From: Larix kaempferi
Lineage: Eukaryota > Streptophyta > Pinopsida > Pinales > Pinaceae
Assembly: GCA_027924585.1 (NCBI GenBank)
Contig: BSBM01000608.1
Location: 5,768,501-5,832,500 of the forward strand
Reading direction: 5' to 3'
Length of the DNA stretch: 64,000 nucleotides
The notes under the pieces were generated by a model. The model worked only from the letters and a program-made list of their open reading frames with translations. It did not search any database and was not told the DNA's origin. Shown here piece by piece: positions 1-10,766 of the stretch. Position 1 is the stretch's first letter, and the number at the start of each line of letters is the position of its first letter. The translations under genes and the position numbers were made by a program.

Positions 1-2413
1 CACCATGTAAAACCAACTATCCGTTGAATCCAAGGACTTCTTACCAACCAAGGTCGATTGGTTCAAAGATCCAATCCCAGATCCAGAAGCCTTTGAAGAA
101 GGTAACATGGTTAACATTTCGCCCATTATAAAAATCGACATCTCCACCACCCCCGGAAAACCTGAGCTTATCTCTTTAGGCGCATCATGCACTGAAAAAG
201 AAACCCAAGCTTATAAGAAACTCTTCCAAGAATTTCGAGATGTCTTCGCCTGGTCTTATACCGAGATGCCTAGTCTTGATCCTAACATTGTAGAACATCA
301 CACAGACACTTGGCCCAACATATCACCAGTCCGCCAGAAACAAAGTCCGATTCACCCATCCAAGCTTCCAACCGTCAAAGTATAAATTGAGAAGCTTCGA
401 GCAGCAAGTTTCATATACCCAATTGCATATACCACTTGGGTTTCAAAACCAGTACCAGTTAATAAGAAAGTCGGCATCATCCGCATCTGTACTGCCTTCT
501 GTGACCTCAACCTAGCTTGTCCCAAAGACAACTTCCCAACACCATTTATTGACCAACTAATCGATGCATGTGCGGGGCATGAGGTACTTTCTTTTATGGA
601 TGGTTTCTCCGGATACAACATATAAAAATATGTAAAGAAGATCAATACAAGACTGCTTTTACTACCGCATGGGGAAACTTCGCCTATCGCGTCATGCCTT
701 TTGGTCTCAAGAACACTGGAGCCACTTTCCAACAAGCTATGACTTATTGTTTTCACGACCTGAATAACATCATATTAGTTTATCTAGAGGACCTCACGGC
801 TTGATCTAAGAAACGATCTAACCATTTAGATGATCTTCGACAAGTCTTCTTGCGTTGTCAAAAATACAAAATCCGCTTGAACCCACTCAAGTGTGTCTTT
901 TGCATTCCAGCAGGCCGTCTGCTGGGTTTTATCATTTTAGAAAAATGGATCACCATCGACCCTCTAAATGTCCAAGCCATAGTAGACCTATCGTCACCTT
1001 GTACATTGAGACAACTACAAAACCTCCAGGGGAAGTCCAACTTCCTTCGTTGCTTTGTCCCAGACTATGCCACCACAGTACATGGTTTCCTCCATTTACT
1101 ACGCCTTCCTATTCATTTTAATTGAGACGACCAAGTAGAAGGGGCCTTCACAGAAAAAAGAACTTACAAGTGCCCCCTTGATTTCTCCTCCAGATTTCAC
1201 AAGAGACTTTACCCTTTACATTTCAGCATCAGATTATGCCGTTTCCAAAGTACTTGTCCAAGAAGACTCTGCTCGTCAAGAACATGTCATTTACTATGTG
1301 AGCCAAACTTTATCAGGACCACCACTATGCTACCCACATGAAGAGAAAATGGCCCTCGCCGTCATCTTTTCTGTACAAAAGCTGTGACATTATATTCTCC
1401 TCAGCCATACCATGGTTGTGGCAAATTCCAACCCAATGGTCTATCTCTTGAATCGCCACCTTCTACAAGGCCGTGTTGCTAAATGGGTGATTATATTACA
1501 AGAATATGAGCTAACTTTTAAAACCCCAAAGAGCACCAAAGCATTAGCACTCGCTCAACTCATTATGGACCTACCATATTCGTCATCATCACCAGCTATC
1601 CACACTGATATAATTGACGAACATTTGTTCATCATCTCGTTTGACGACCCCTGGTATGGCAACATTTTGGTATACCTCCGCACACAGAAGTTTCGACCCA
1701 ATATCGACTGTGACGGATGCCATCTCATTCGTCACCATGCCCCCCGTTATCTCCTCTTGGGTGATGTCCTCTATCGACGTGGTGTCGACACAATCCTACG
1801 ACGATTCCTTTCCCAAGATGAAGCAGAACAAGTCCTTAATGACTGTCATAGCAGTGCCTGCGGCGGAAATTTCTCTGGAATGGCCACCGCCCAAAAGGTA
1901 ATTCGCGCAGGTTATTTTTGGCCATCATTATTCACTGATTGTATCACAACAGTCAAACATTGCCAAAATTGCTAGCTCTTTGCCCCCAAGGCGAGAACCC
2001 CCCGGCCCCCCTTCATCTAGTCGTCATCGTTGGACCATTTTGTAAATGTGCCATCAAATTCATGGATTGCAATCCTGCATCAGCGGATGGCCATAAACAC
2101 ATTATTGTGGCTGTCGATTACTTTACTAAATGGGCAGAAGCAATGCCTAATTACATATGCAAAGCTGACACTGCAGCCTTTTTTTTCCTCAACCATGTTA
2201 TTGCTCGTTTCAGAGTACCAAAGCAACTCGTCTCATACCACGGATCTCACTTCGAGGACTCCATTTAGAGAGAATTGTCTATACTCCTTAAGCTTGAACA
2301 TCATTTCTCCTTCGCCTACTACCCCCAAGGGAATGACCAAGTCGAAGCTGTTAACAAAATTTTGAAGACTATCCTCCAGTGCACTGTCGACAAACATAGA
2401 TCCAATTGGCATA
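1..2413 (+). pseudogene. T1 pol, 5' part: RT, RNase H and N-terminal integrase (broken)
   Basis: RT is read at about 190-1130, with KDNFPTPF near 525, FMDGFSGYN near 595 and MPFGLKN near 695. The catalytic box, normally YxDD, reads YLED at 781-792, so one aspartate is lost. RNase H follows at about 1185-1390 (FTLYISASD, VIYYVSQTL). The integrase zinc finger at about 1840-1975 keeps one His and the Cys pair, but GGH has become GGN. In the catalytic core the expected D of LVSDxG is Y (LVSYHGSHF, near 2229). Stops and frameshifts occur at 383-385, near 620, at 802-804, 1123-1125, 1385-1387 and 2266-2268. The reading continues after T2 at 11503. It is a dead pol gene and clearly Ty3/gypsy. Confidence 0.9.
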
Positions 2414-3149
2414 TGTTGGCTTGGTTTTGCAACCAAGCTTAGTGCAATGGGCACCTGCTAACTAGTAGCAGCAGTTTCAATAGAAATAAATAACGAATTA
2501 ATCTAAACTACATTAACCATGGATCTATGAAGCAAATAATGGAAATATTATGGAAAGTAAAAACGATTGACAATATATGAAAAATATTTTTGTATTAAGA
2601 ATAAGAGCAAGAAAATGCTTGCAATAGTAATACCTCCAAATGATGAAGATTGTTGAGTAGATCCAAGGGTGAGCAGCTCCAAGCTCCAAAGGTCTCTTCT
2701 TCTCCAATGCTTCCTGGTTTGTGCAAGGCTCAAAAGGTGGGCAATGCTCAAAGGGGATTTTGGTAGCATGAGGATAGGATGATGGATGGATGGAAAGTGA
2801 GGAGCCCCTACCACCTTTTTATAGTTTTTGGTGGTGGAAAATACCATTATGGTTTTGAGGAAACCAATGGTATTGACCAACATGGTTTAGTTACTTTTTC
2901 ATTCCTTTTTTCTTTTTTGAATATTTTTAATATTTTTATTCCCTTTTTAATATTTTTGGGAATTCTGGACCCTTTTTGAGGGTTTTTTATGTTTTTTTAG
3001 GAAAAATATTCATTTTGAGTGGAAAAAGGGGTGTATTAAGGTCTTTTGGTGACCTTTTGATGGCTTTAGAGGCTCCAATGGTGAAAAAGTGGACAAATGG
3101 GTCATGTGAATAAGGAAATGAGCTAGTGAACACTTTTTGGGTGTTAACA
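2414..3149 (-). repeat. T2 3' LTR (736 bp)
   Basis: On the + strand it starts TGTTGGCTTGG and ends GTGTTAACA. On the - strand, which is the element's sense, it runs TGTTAACA to CCAACA. It is nearly identical to 10767-11502 and related to 17383-18091. A TATA-like box (ctataaaaagg on the - strand) lies at about 2812-2824. Confidence 0.92.
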
Positions 3150-3166
3150 GATTGCCCCTTGATGTG
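3150..3166 (-). promoter_or_regulatory. T2 polypurine tract
   Basis: Read on the - strand, tcaaggggcaatc sits directly before the TGTTAACA of the 3' LTR. The same string precedes the T1 LTR at 17370-17382. This fixes the - strand orientation of T2. Confidence 0.8.
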
Positions 3167-5340
3167 TGAGGGAAAGAGCTCATCGTATGGCCGATAGACA
3201 TCATAGTTCTTTTGTCTTTTTTCTGGGGTTTGGGGAGGAGAAGAGACCGATTGGAGAATGAATCCATAGCCCTTGGAAGCTGCAAAAAATAAACAATATT
3301 ACATGGCCTCAATATGAATGAGGAATAATCTCTGATAATGGATGAGGTGGGCATACCCATGCTCGTATCAAGACATATACATAACAATTAGTCCCAAGAA
3401 GGGGGACCTAAAAAATATAAAAAATCTGATGGTACGTCATAATGGTCCAGAGGGGACATTATTTTGGGATGTACTCATGATCATAACATGACTGATCTCA
3501 ATAACTGATACATTGGAATAACTGTTGAACTGCTGAAACTAAAGGTGTCCAACATCTGTAGGGACTTAATGACTGTGAGTCATCTCTAAGAAGTATATGT
3601 AATTGTATACTCGAGGGAGTATAAAAATGGGGTACATCTGAATACTGTCGCCATGCGCAACCCAGATATCTATAGAAAAAATGTAACTGGTTGTATCCAT
3701 AGGTAGACTCTCAAGTGTGGAAGAGTTGGGTGGTATCCGGGGTCTTGAATAAATAACTAAAAGGACCAATACCCTGTGCGAGTCTCAACGATGCGATCAA
3801 GGTGTTGAAGTCGAGCATGTGAGAAACAACCATTTGGAGAGGCAATGGGGACTCTTCTCGAAATGATTCGTAGGCACTCATCGTAAATGGTGATGAGTCC
3901 AAGACACAGGGACCTCTAGGTCTATCCTATGGAATAAACTTGGTTGTCGTCGACAGAGGGATACCAGCAACTAACAAGGCAATGATGTTTCCTTGATAGG
4001 AGCGCAAGGTGTAGAACTGAAGTGTGGTAGTACTGACATGCTTGTGGGGATGGGAAGTAACTGGGGTCATACAGTGGGTAGACTCAAAATTCCTTTGTTC
4101 AGAGCATGATGACATGGTTGACCTGGCAGCGTAGGGAACTGACTTGTAGGTGTGGTTATCATAGCTTTTAGGGACTGAAGGGTATGTATTGACTCTGGGG
4201 GGGTCAAGCTGATGGGTGCTGTCGAGGGATTTTCAGGGTGACATACTGCAGAATACTCTGAACAAAGGCAACCAAAATGGGAAGCTGCCATATGAGTAGA
4301 TGTGATCTGTGTGGCGCCAAGAAGCACCATTGGGTCCTTCTTCATAGTTTTAATGAGCTCGAAGAAGGGATAAAGTGTGCTCTGAAATGGTACTTTCCTG
4401 TGGATTTTGTGAGCCCAGGACTGTTCTTGCTCATTGGTGCTTTCATTTTTAAGGAGTCTGAAAATGATAAGAAGACTCTACAGTGGTTATGAGTACCATC
4501 CTGTGGGTTTTTACGATCCCGGGATGGTGATTTCTCGTGGTCGCTTTCATGTTTAGAGAGTCTGAAAGCGATAAGTGGACTCCATTGGTGTTCTTTTTCG
4601 TAAGTTAGTCTCCAAGGCCCGAAAAAGCATAAAATGATGCAAATGGAGAACTCTTCTAGCCGATGTGACTAGAGTATTCCTTTTTCGTAATTAGTCTACA
4701 AGTTCCAGAAAAGGGGTAAACTTATACCAGGTAGACGCCTTTTCAGATGCATTTAGCGAGCATGAAAGGAAGAAAGGTTGCTCGACGATCTTTTCATTGT
4801 TTTAGGAGTCAGAAAAGAGCTTAACAGAAACTCCCTAAGTGCCTTTTTCGTAAAAGGGATTGCTTGGCCCGAAAAAAGGGATAAAATTATACCGAACAAA
4901 AAGGGATTGATGAGAGCGAGAAAAGGTCTCAAGCATCATCATGAGCGGAAAACTGAATCCGGTGACATAAAGACTGTCAAAAAGGGGCAACGACCAATGT
5001 GGCGCGCAAACTGAGGTGATGGTGGCATTTTGAAACAATATCCAAAAAATTATGGGGTGAGAGTGAGAAATGATCTCAAGCATCATCACGAGCGTGGAAA
5101 ACTGAATCCGGCTATATAAGACTCATTGAAAAATGGAGAATGACCGATGTGGCACGCAAACCGAGGTGACGAGGGGGCATGGGAAAAATGCCCAAAAAAT
5201 CTGGGCGTGAGAGCGAGAAATGATCTCAAGCGTCATCAAGAGCGCGGAAATATGAATCCGGCAGTGCAAATGGTGTGAAAAACGGAGGTCATAAGGACTC
5301 CGGAATGGTCAAAGCAAATAACTAGGTTTAAAAAATGGCT
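3167..5340 (-). other. T2 3' untranslated region shared with T1
   Basis: No convincing coding frame is present. Read on the - strand, the block matches T1 from about 14990 to 17369, for example the stretches around the primer-like 'caaggggcaatc' end, the 'gcctttttcgtaa' segments near 4680 and 4845, and the about 148-bp repeats. It also contains a 103-bp local duplication (units starting at 4397 and 4500) that T1 has only once, near 16030-16100. Confidence 0.75.
4875..5300 (-). repeat. T2 about 148-bp tandem repeat in the 3' UTR
   Basis: Three units are marked by 'ctcaagc' at 4928, 5075 and 5225 (spacing 147 and 150 bp). Each also carries the motifs 'gaatccgg' and 'gagcg(c)gaaa'. The same unit occurs in T1 at about 14990-15440. 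Tandem repeats in the 3' UTR are known for Tat/Ogre-type elements. Confidence 0.85.
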
Positions 5341-6012
5341 ACAAATAAAGGTGATCCCACCAAGCCAAGGATGCAGTGGTGGGGATAAATGATGACCCGC
5401 GGGGGGAGAATACTAGGTGTATCAAATCAAATAGAATATACAAGTGATATGTGACCTCAAAAAATGGTTGAGATCACGCATGTGAAGAAGTCAGCAGGGT
5501 TAATGACTTGCCCCCATGCTATGTGCATGGGGTTTGTGATTGTGGATCACATATGTGTTGGATTGAACGATGGGCTCATTGAGGTGTTGAGATAGAAATG
5601 ATGGGGAAGGTTCAAAATGATTGATCATGTCCCCTATCCCGGGGTCGAGATAATCTATTATGCCCCCTAACTCAGAGGTATCAATGTGGTGCAGATGTTG
5701 TCTCAGAGAGAGATCAATAGGGCATTGAGCAACTGCTGGCGGGGTGTTATACCATTAGGCTGTGGGCTGTGGTGGCATACTGAAGTGATGATATGATGAT
5801 GGGGGATTCCCTTTGTGGTGTGGATGTCCCCAGTATCTTTGACGAGAATCACGATGATGATGAGTAGGAAAGGTTTTGGGCTTGCCCCCATGTTGTGGAC
5901 ATGTGGTTTCCTCGTCGATTTGAAAGGGTTGAACATGTGTGTCAAAGGGATAAATGGAAGGGGTCGACTGGACAGAGGGGTATCCAGTGGAAATCGTGTA
6001 AATGGTGTTAAT
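5341..6012. other. T2 stretch between gag and 3' UTR, nothing recognised
   Basis: Open frames on the - strand are short and unremarkable. A pol gene would be expected here in an autonomous element, but no RT, integrase or protease motif is visible in any frame I read. Confidence 0.6.
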
Positions 6013-7291
6013 TTATTCCGAGGAGGAAGATGGTGGGGGATGAATTTCCTCAATGAGAAGAGGGGATATCTCGAGATTGATGTTATTCATCTCGTACAAG
6101 GCTGCTCTGTAATCTGGGAGATCGGGGCAGTGATGTGAATAATGGCCGTAGATTCCGCATATTGCACAAGGATGGTTTGTGCGCAATGATTTATCACGAG
6201 GCTTAGGGGTTGGATCTAGTTCGACAACCGGGATGTTGGGGTTGTTGTCAAGCATTTGCATGTGTTCCTGTAATGTAGGTAATTGTGGGCATTGATGAGT
6301 TAGATGGCCTAACTCATCACACAATGAGCATTTGGGGGGAGCACGAAACACGGTGAGGGGGGGGGTTAAATATCTTGGGAAGGGGTACAACAGTGTATGG
6401 TTGTGGGCCTCTGCCCCCAGTGGGCTTGATAAGAGGAGGGGGATTCATAGATGACGAAGGGTAGTGACAATGGGTTGCACCGGTTGTAGGACGACATTTG
6501 GTGTCGGCGGGGGAATGGGAGGTGAAATATACCACACGGGTAAGCCTAAGGTTAACCCGGGGAGGTTGAGGGTAGCCATAATCAGGGCAGTTACTACTCC
6601 CGATGGAGGGAATAGGAAGGGGATTGTGTGGGTGGGTGTAACACCAATGTGACTAGGTACCAATGGTGGTTTGGGTAACAAGGGTGGTTGTGTATTGTGG
6701 GAAAGAGTATAGAGGTCAGAGACGTGGGTCGCGGGTGACGGGGGTGGAATGGATTGGAATGTAGAAGTCATCGGTGTGTCGGAGTATAATCTGGGTCTGA
6801 CTGTGGAGACGAACGATGTAGGTGCATTCTGAACTGGTTGTTCAATCATAGGGAGAACATTTGTAGGTGCAATGGGAGCGTATGGGTTTCGATGCATTTG
6901 TAGGTGCAATGGGAGCGTATGGGTTTCGATGCATTTGGAGATGCATGTTGGGCGATGACATCATAAGGAGATGATGAGTATTTGAATCCATTGGTTGGTT
7001 TGTGTGTGCAGCATATGTGATTTGTTGTTGTGGTGCTATGGTTCCTTGAGGAGGATCCAACAGACGAGTGTTCACCACTCCTTATGTGGGCAAAGGATTC
7101 TGCAGCACCATGGGTTGTGGTTGAGGAGGTGGCACTGGCTGTGCCGCGTGCCCTTTGCGTTGGGCATCATCAAACCACAGTTGGCGTGCTCGCCCCAAAT
7201 GGGGGAAAGTGTGTGTATAATGGCCGTATACGCCGCATATGGAACATGGGTGGTTTGTTCATAGATTGGGGTTCTTAACCTGTTTTGGTGG
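6013..7291 (-). pseudogene. T2 gag C-terminal part with zinc knuckles (broken)
   Basis: The - strand continues gag after an in-frame TGA at 7292-7294. A first knuckle-like box at 7246-7205 reads CSICGVYGHYTHTF, in which the last Cys (TGC) has become Phe (TTC). Two intact CX2CX4HX4C knuckles follow at 6330-6289 (CSLCDELGHLTHQC) and 6168-6127 (CAICGIYGHYSHHC). Between them lies a Pro/Thr-rich linker. A 37-bp exact duplication at 6864-6937 shifts the frame, and further stops are present. The knuckles would bind the packaged RNA. Two near-identical NHPC(S/A)ICG(V/I)YGHY boxes suggest an internal duplication of the knuckle segment. Confidence 0.8.
6864..6937. repeat. 37-bp exact tandem duplication inside T2 gag
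   Basis: The 37 bases at 6864-6900 (taggtgcaatgggagcgtat and following) are repeated exactly at 6901-6937. Because 37 is not a multiple of three, the duplication breaks the gag frame. The translated text NPYAPIAPTN appears twice in different frames. Confidence 0.95.
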
Positions 7292-8944
7292 TCAATCAGG
7301 GTTTTGGTTGGCAGGGGTATTGTTGTTGTTGTTTTGATGTTGGGGCTGATTGTGTTGTGTGTACACTTGCCCGTGAGCAGCGGGAGGATTTTGGTTTGCC
7401 GCAGGTGCGGGAGTAGGTTGCGGTGGATAATAAGTTGGTGGGGCCGGAGGTGGTCCAGTTACCTGTGGGGGTTGTTGGTAACCCTGAGCTATTGGAGGTG
7501 TTGGGTTAGCTGTTGCAGCTTGCTGTGGGTAATACATTGGTTGTGGCGGGAACTGAATCGGGTTTTGGGTGGCAGGTTGGTTATAGTATGTGGGTGGTAC
7601 ATATGCCGATGGCGCTTGCCCATAGCAATATTGTGGACAAGAGAGTGCAGGAGTGTGATGAGTCCGATTCGTTGTAGCGTATGAAGTTGTCGCTCCAGAA
7701 TTAGATGTAGCCCTAGAGAGGTCTGGGGCATTTATGGTGCTCACCATGCTAAAAGGTTTAATTTGCGGTGTGACTTGGCCGATAATACCATCAATGGCAT
7801 GTGATGCCCCCGGAGCATCACTTTGTGAAGAATTGCCTCGTGGGGCATCTGGTATGATGGTGTAGAGATAGCCTGATTGGAAATAAATTAGGTCGAATTC
7901 TTGAGATTTTAGGATAGCTTCTTCCTCTGACTGGGGTCGTTTGGAAGCTACATCTTTTGCTATGAGGGGTAGGAGTGATTTAAGAAACCAGTCCAAAAAT
8001 ATACGGTCATCCAGTTTAATCTTACAGAGGCTACGACGCTTGCGCCACTCATGGATGTGGTCCGTGATGTGGGTAGCTATGTTTTGTCTGCAAGACAACA
8101 GTATTTCAACTCTTGCATCGTAACGTACATGTAGCTGAAAAAATTGAAGGAAAGTGGAGGCGAGAGACGTAAAAGTATGGTGGGTCCCATGTGGTTGTTC
8201 GATGTACCACTTGGCTGCAGAGCTAGTGAACATTCATTGCAACAGTCTTAGACGAATGGAGTCATTCACTATGGAGTTAGATGAACACCATAGGTGAAAT
8301 GACATTATGTGGTTTTGGGGATCTTCCCCAGGTTTTCCTTCAAACTTTGGGATGTCTGAGGGAAGCTTTGTGGGCATGGGGGGCCAAGTGGGGTCATGTC
8401 TAATAGGATCATTAGTTAGTCTTGCCAAGTCTAGAAAATTCAAACTTGCCAGAAATGGTAGACTGGCCGAGGGGTGTGATGTAGTGGCTGGGACATAACT
8501 GTTCATGGTGGCATTATTTAGTGGTTCAGTAGCCCTTAAGGATATGCTAGGTATTGAAGGTATGTGTCCTCCAACTGCTGTGGTTTGGTATGGGCCAGCG
8601 TTTCCAAGTGCAACATGGGTTACACTGGGGTTAGGAATAGCACCAGGAATTCCTGGGATCTGGGTTGTGGTAATAACAGGTGGTGTGATTCCTATGTTGG
8701 GCATACCCATAACAGGTGGTGGCCCTGTGTTGGGCATTCCTAAAGGGGGAATGGCCCCTATATTAGGCATGCCTAATGGGGTTGTTGTTACCATGGGTGG
8801 CATAGTAGTAGTAGGGTTTGTGGATGTATCTCCAATAGTACTGGTAAAAAGCGGGTCGTATTGTGGTCCAGCCATGAGGTTGGTTGGTGATAATTCAGTA
8901 GAGTTTTCGGATTCAGCCTCAGAATCAGATGTGAAGTGAGGCAT
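7292..8944 (-). pseudogene. T2 gag N-terminal and core domain (one in-frame stop)
   Basis: Two ORFs abut in the same frame, 8944-8234 and 8233-7292, separated only by a TGA at 8236-8234. The first part opens MPHFTSDSEAESENS, then has a Pro/Gly/Met-rich stretch with LGMPN(I/T)G repeats (about residues 55-95), then the usual start of a retrotransposon gag core (KLPSDIPKFEGKPGEDPQNH). The second part holds the core (SSAAKWYIEQP, TFTSLASTFLQFF, DHIHEWRKRR, FLKSLLPLIAKDV) and a long Pro/Gln/Asn-rich tail. I chose ATG 8944 because it gives the longest frame. Gag forms the particle shell. This is the only protein gene I can see in T2. Confidence 0.85.
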
Positions 8945-10281
8945 GTCAGAATCGGATGACTGTATGTTTGGCCGATGACGTGTCGAGTAAAGGGATAAGG
9001 CTCGACATCGGTGACGTGGAGAGCCAAGTAAACTGAATTGAGGGGGTTCACCCTGAAGACGACGAGATCGTCTAAAATTCTCAATGGTGACAAATATGTT
9101 CTTTGTTAAAAAATTTCAGTCTAAGATGGTGATGTATAAAAAACTCAAAACCCTAATGCAACCAAGGGTGCAAAGAAGGGGAGTGAAAATAAACGCTCTC
9201 AAGCCAAAAAATCAACCTCAAAAAGCACTTATTATAGCAGCTGTGCTATAATAAGTGGAGGGATGCAACAAAAATGGTCAGAATACCTACAGTCAAACAA
9301 CTTCTAGAAAAAAGAGGTGCTACTAGACCAAAGGTGGATTGTATCATGCAAACACCTAACTAGAAGTATTGTGAGTCAAACAAACGATATTCTCTGCAAG
9401 GTGATGAAATCCAAGTCAGACAATATTAAGTGTTGAATCAACGGCTAGATATCCCCCTATCGGGAGGGACACCGGGTAATCAATCCTAAAGAATGGAAAC
9501 TAGGATACTCCATTCATGACACGTCCAGAAAAGGTGAATCTGCCATTTGGTCCTTTTACCGCAATACCCCCATACAGGGATATCCTGAGAACTGCGAATG
9601 GTAGCGTTCGGTTACTGAATGGATTTTGGTATTCCACTCAGGCTTCCGGAACCATCCTCGCGACTTCAACCCTCTTAGGGGAGAGGCCTTCCAATAAACT
9701 GGTTGTGACCGTGCCAAAAAATACTAGGAGATTTTGGTTCCCTAATGGACAACATCTTTTTTTCAAATGTAATAACTAAGGGGTGTTATTGGAACACCTA
9801 TCCCCTCAATTCTACCTAGCTACAAAGTTCTTTTAAGTGCTCCCCAAGTGGGGTTAAAAGTTGGTTGAAGTTAGGGTAAATTTTAAGGCTCAGTTTAAAT
9901 TATGTGTTTGAGTGGGTGCACGTGTGGTATTTTAAACTAAACTTGAAAATGTAAATGCTTTGCAAAAACTATTAAAAAACAAAGGATCTTTGAAATAGAA
10001 AAGCAAATAATATGAATACTTCAAGAAATAAATGGATTTCTTTTAAGAATTGCTATGGGCAAAATATCAAGGAAGTAAATAGTAAAATTTTTATCTAGAC
10101 AAAATGCAAATAAATCCTTCTTTCAATTTCTGAAAATTTTTAAAAAGACTTTTTAAAAGAGCATTCTAAATAGTAAAAGATTTCTATGGCTGTGAGCAGG
10201 AATTTTAATACTGTAAAATAGCTAAGTGGGCAGAAAATACAGTAAAAAAGTAATTTTTTAACGAATTGGACGAATGGAAAA
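8945..10281 (-). other. T2 5' leader between primer site and gag
   Basis: About 1.3 kb of non-coding sequence lies upstream of gag in the element's sense. It holds a perfect hairpin at 9226-9257. Apart from this I see nothing I can name. The + strand ORF at 9516-9779 has no recognisable motif. Confidence 0.6.
9226..9257. other. Perfect 14-bp inverted repeat (hairpin) in T2 leader
   Basis: Left arm 9226-9239 (cacttattatagca) and right arm 9244-9257 are exact reverse complements around the 4-base spacer gctg. It lies in the RNA leader upstream of gag, where retroelements often carry packaging or dimerisation structures. Confidence 0.93.
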
Positions 10282-10545
10282 AATTTGCATCACGGGTTTT
10301 GACAGAACAGCCGCGATGGGCCGCGCGGGTTTCTGTCACATAGTCACGATGGGCAGCGCGGGTTTCAGTCGTGAAGCTACGATGTGCAGCGCGGGTTATC
10401 ATCACACAGTCGCGATGTGCAGCGCGGAAAATGGCCGCGAAGCCACGATGTGCAGCGCGCAAATTGGCCGCGAAGCCGCGGCGAGCCGCGCAGAAAAGAG
10501 CCGCGCAGTCACGATGAGCCGCGCGACTATTGGGAAAAAAGCCGC
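10282..10545 (-). repeat. T2 33-bp minisatellite encoding an 11-residue repeat
   Basis: Anchors 'gatg' or its variant fall at 10315, 10348, 10381, 10414, 10447, 10480 (gcgag) and 10513, exactly 33 bp apart, so about seven to eight units. Because 33 is a multiple of three, both strands stay open across the array. The - strand reads repeats of the form RAAHR plus six residues. A similar 33/34-bp array lies in T1 at 14312-14610, but there downstream of pol rather than next to the 5' LTR. Confidence 0.93.
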
Positions 10546-10742
10546 GAGGCGAAAGCCGTACACGGACGTCGAAAAATGAACCCGAAAATGACGATTTCGG
10601 GCTGTTAATGGCAATAAAAAGGGGCAAAATCTAGAGCAGCAATAGATCTGCTGTCTAGGATGGCAGATCTATGAATTAAACTGATTAAAAAGAACAAAAT
10701 CTAAGATCTAAAGCAAAAAATAAAATTTGAGATCTAAGAATT

Positions 10743-10766
10743 CAAGCCAGTGGAGTCGCCAAAAAT
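10743..10766 (-). promoter_or_regulatory. T2 primer-binding region
   Basis: On the - strand the sequence after the 5' LTR reads atttttggcgactccactgg. The wording TTTTTGGCGACTC next to CAACA is typical of plant Ty3/gypsy elements. I do not assign the tRNA. Confidence 0.7.

Noticed and set aside
3010-3387. Frame that translates similarly to 17076-17468 in T1, suggesting a conserved protein
   Set aside because: It crosses the polypurine tract and LTR edge. The similarity reflects DNA homology of LTR and UTR, and the T1 frame differs in length and stops.
7304-7684. 126-codon + strand ORF
   Set aside because: It is the antisense shadow of gag's Pro/Gln-rich tail.
8505-8939. 144-codon + strand ORF with Gly/Ile/Val-rich text
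   Set aside because: Antisense shadow of the repeated Pro/Met/Gly stretch in gag.
9516-9779. 87-codon + strand ORF in T2's leader
   Set aside because: No motif, opposite to the element's sense, and composition fits chance.
10282-10545. CRISPR-like array
   Set aside because: Units are head-to-tail with no spacers, and the setting is a plant retrotransposon.
10274-10579. 101-codon + strand repeat protein
   Set aside because: Kept open by the 33-bp period and in the antisense direction of the element.
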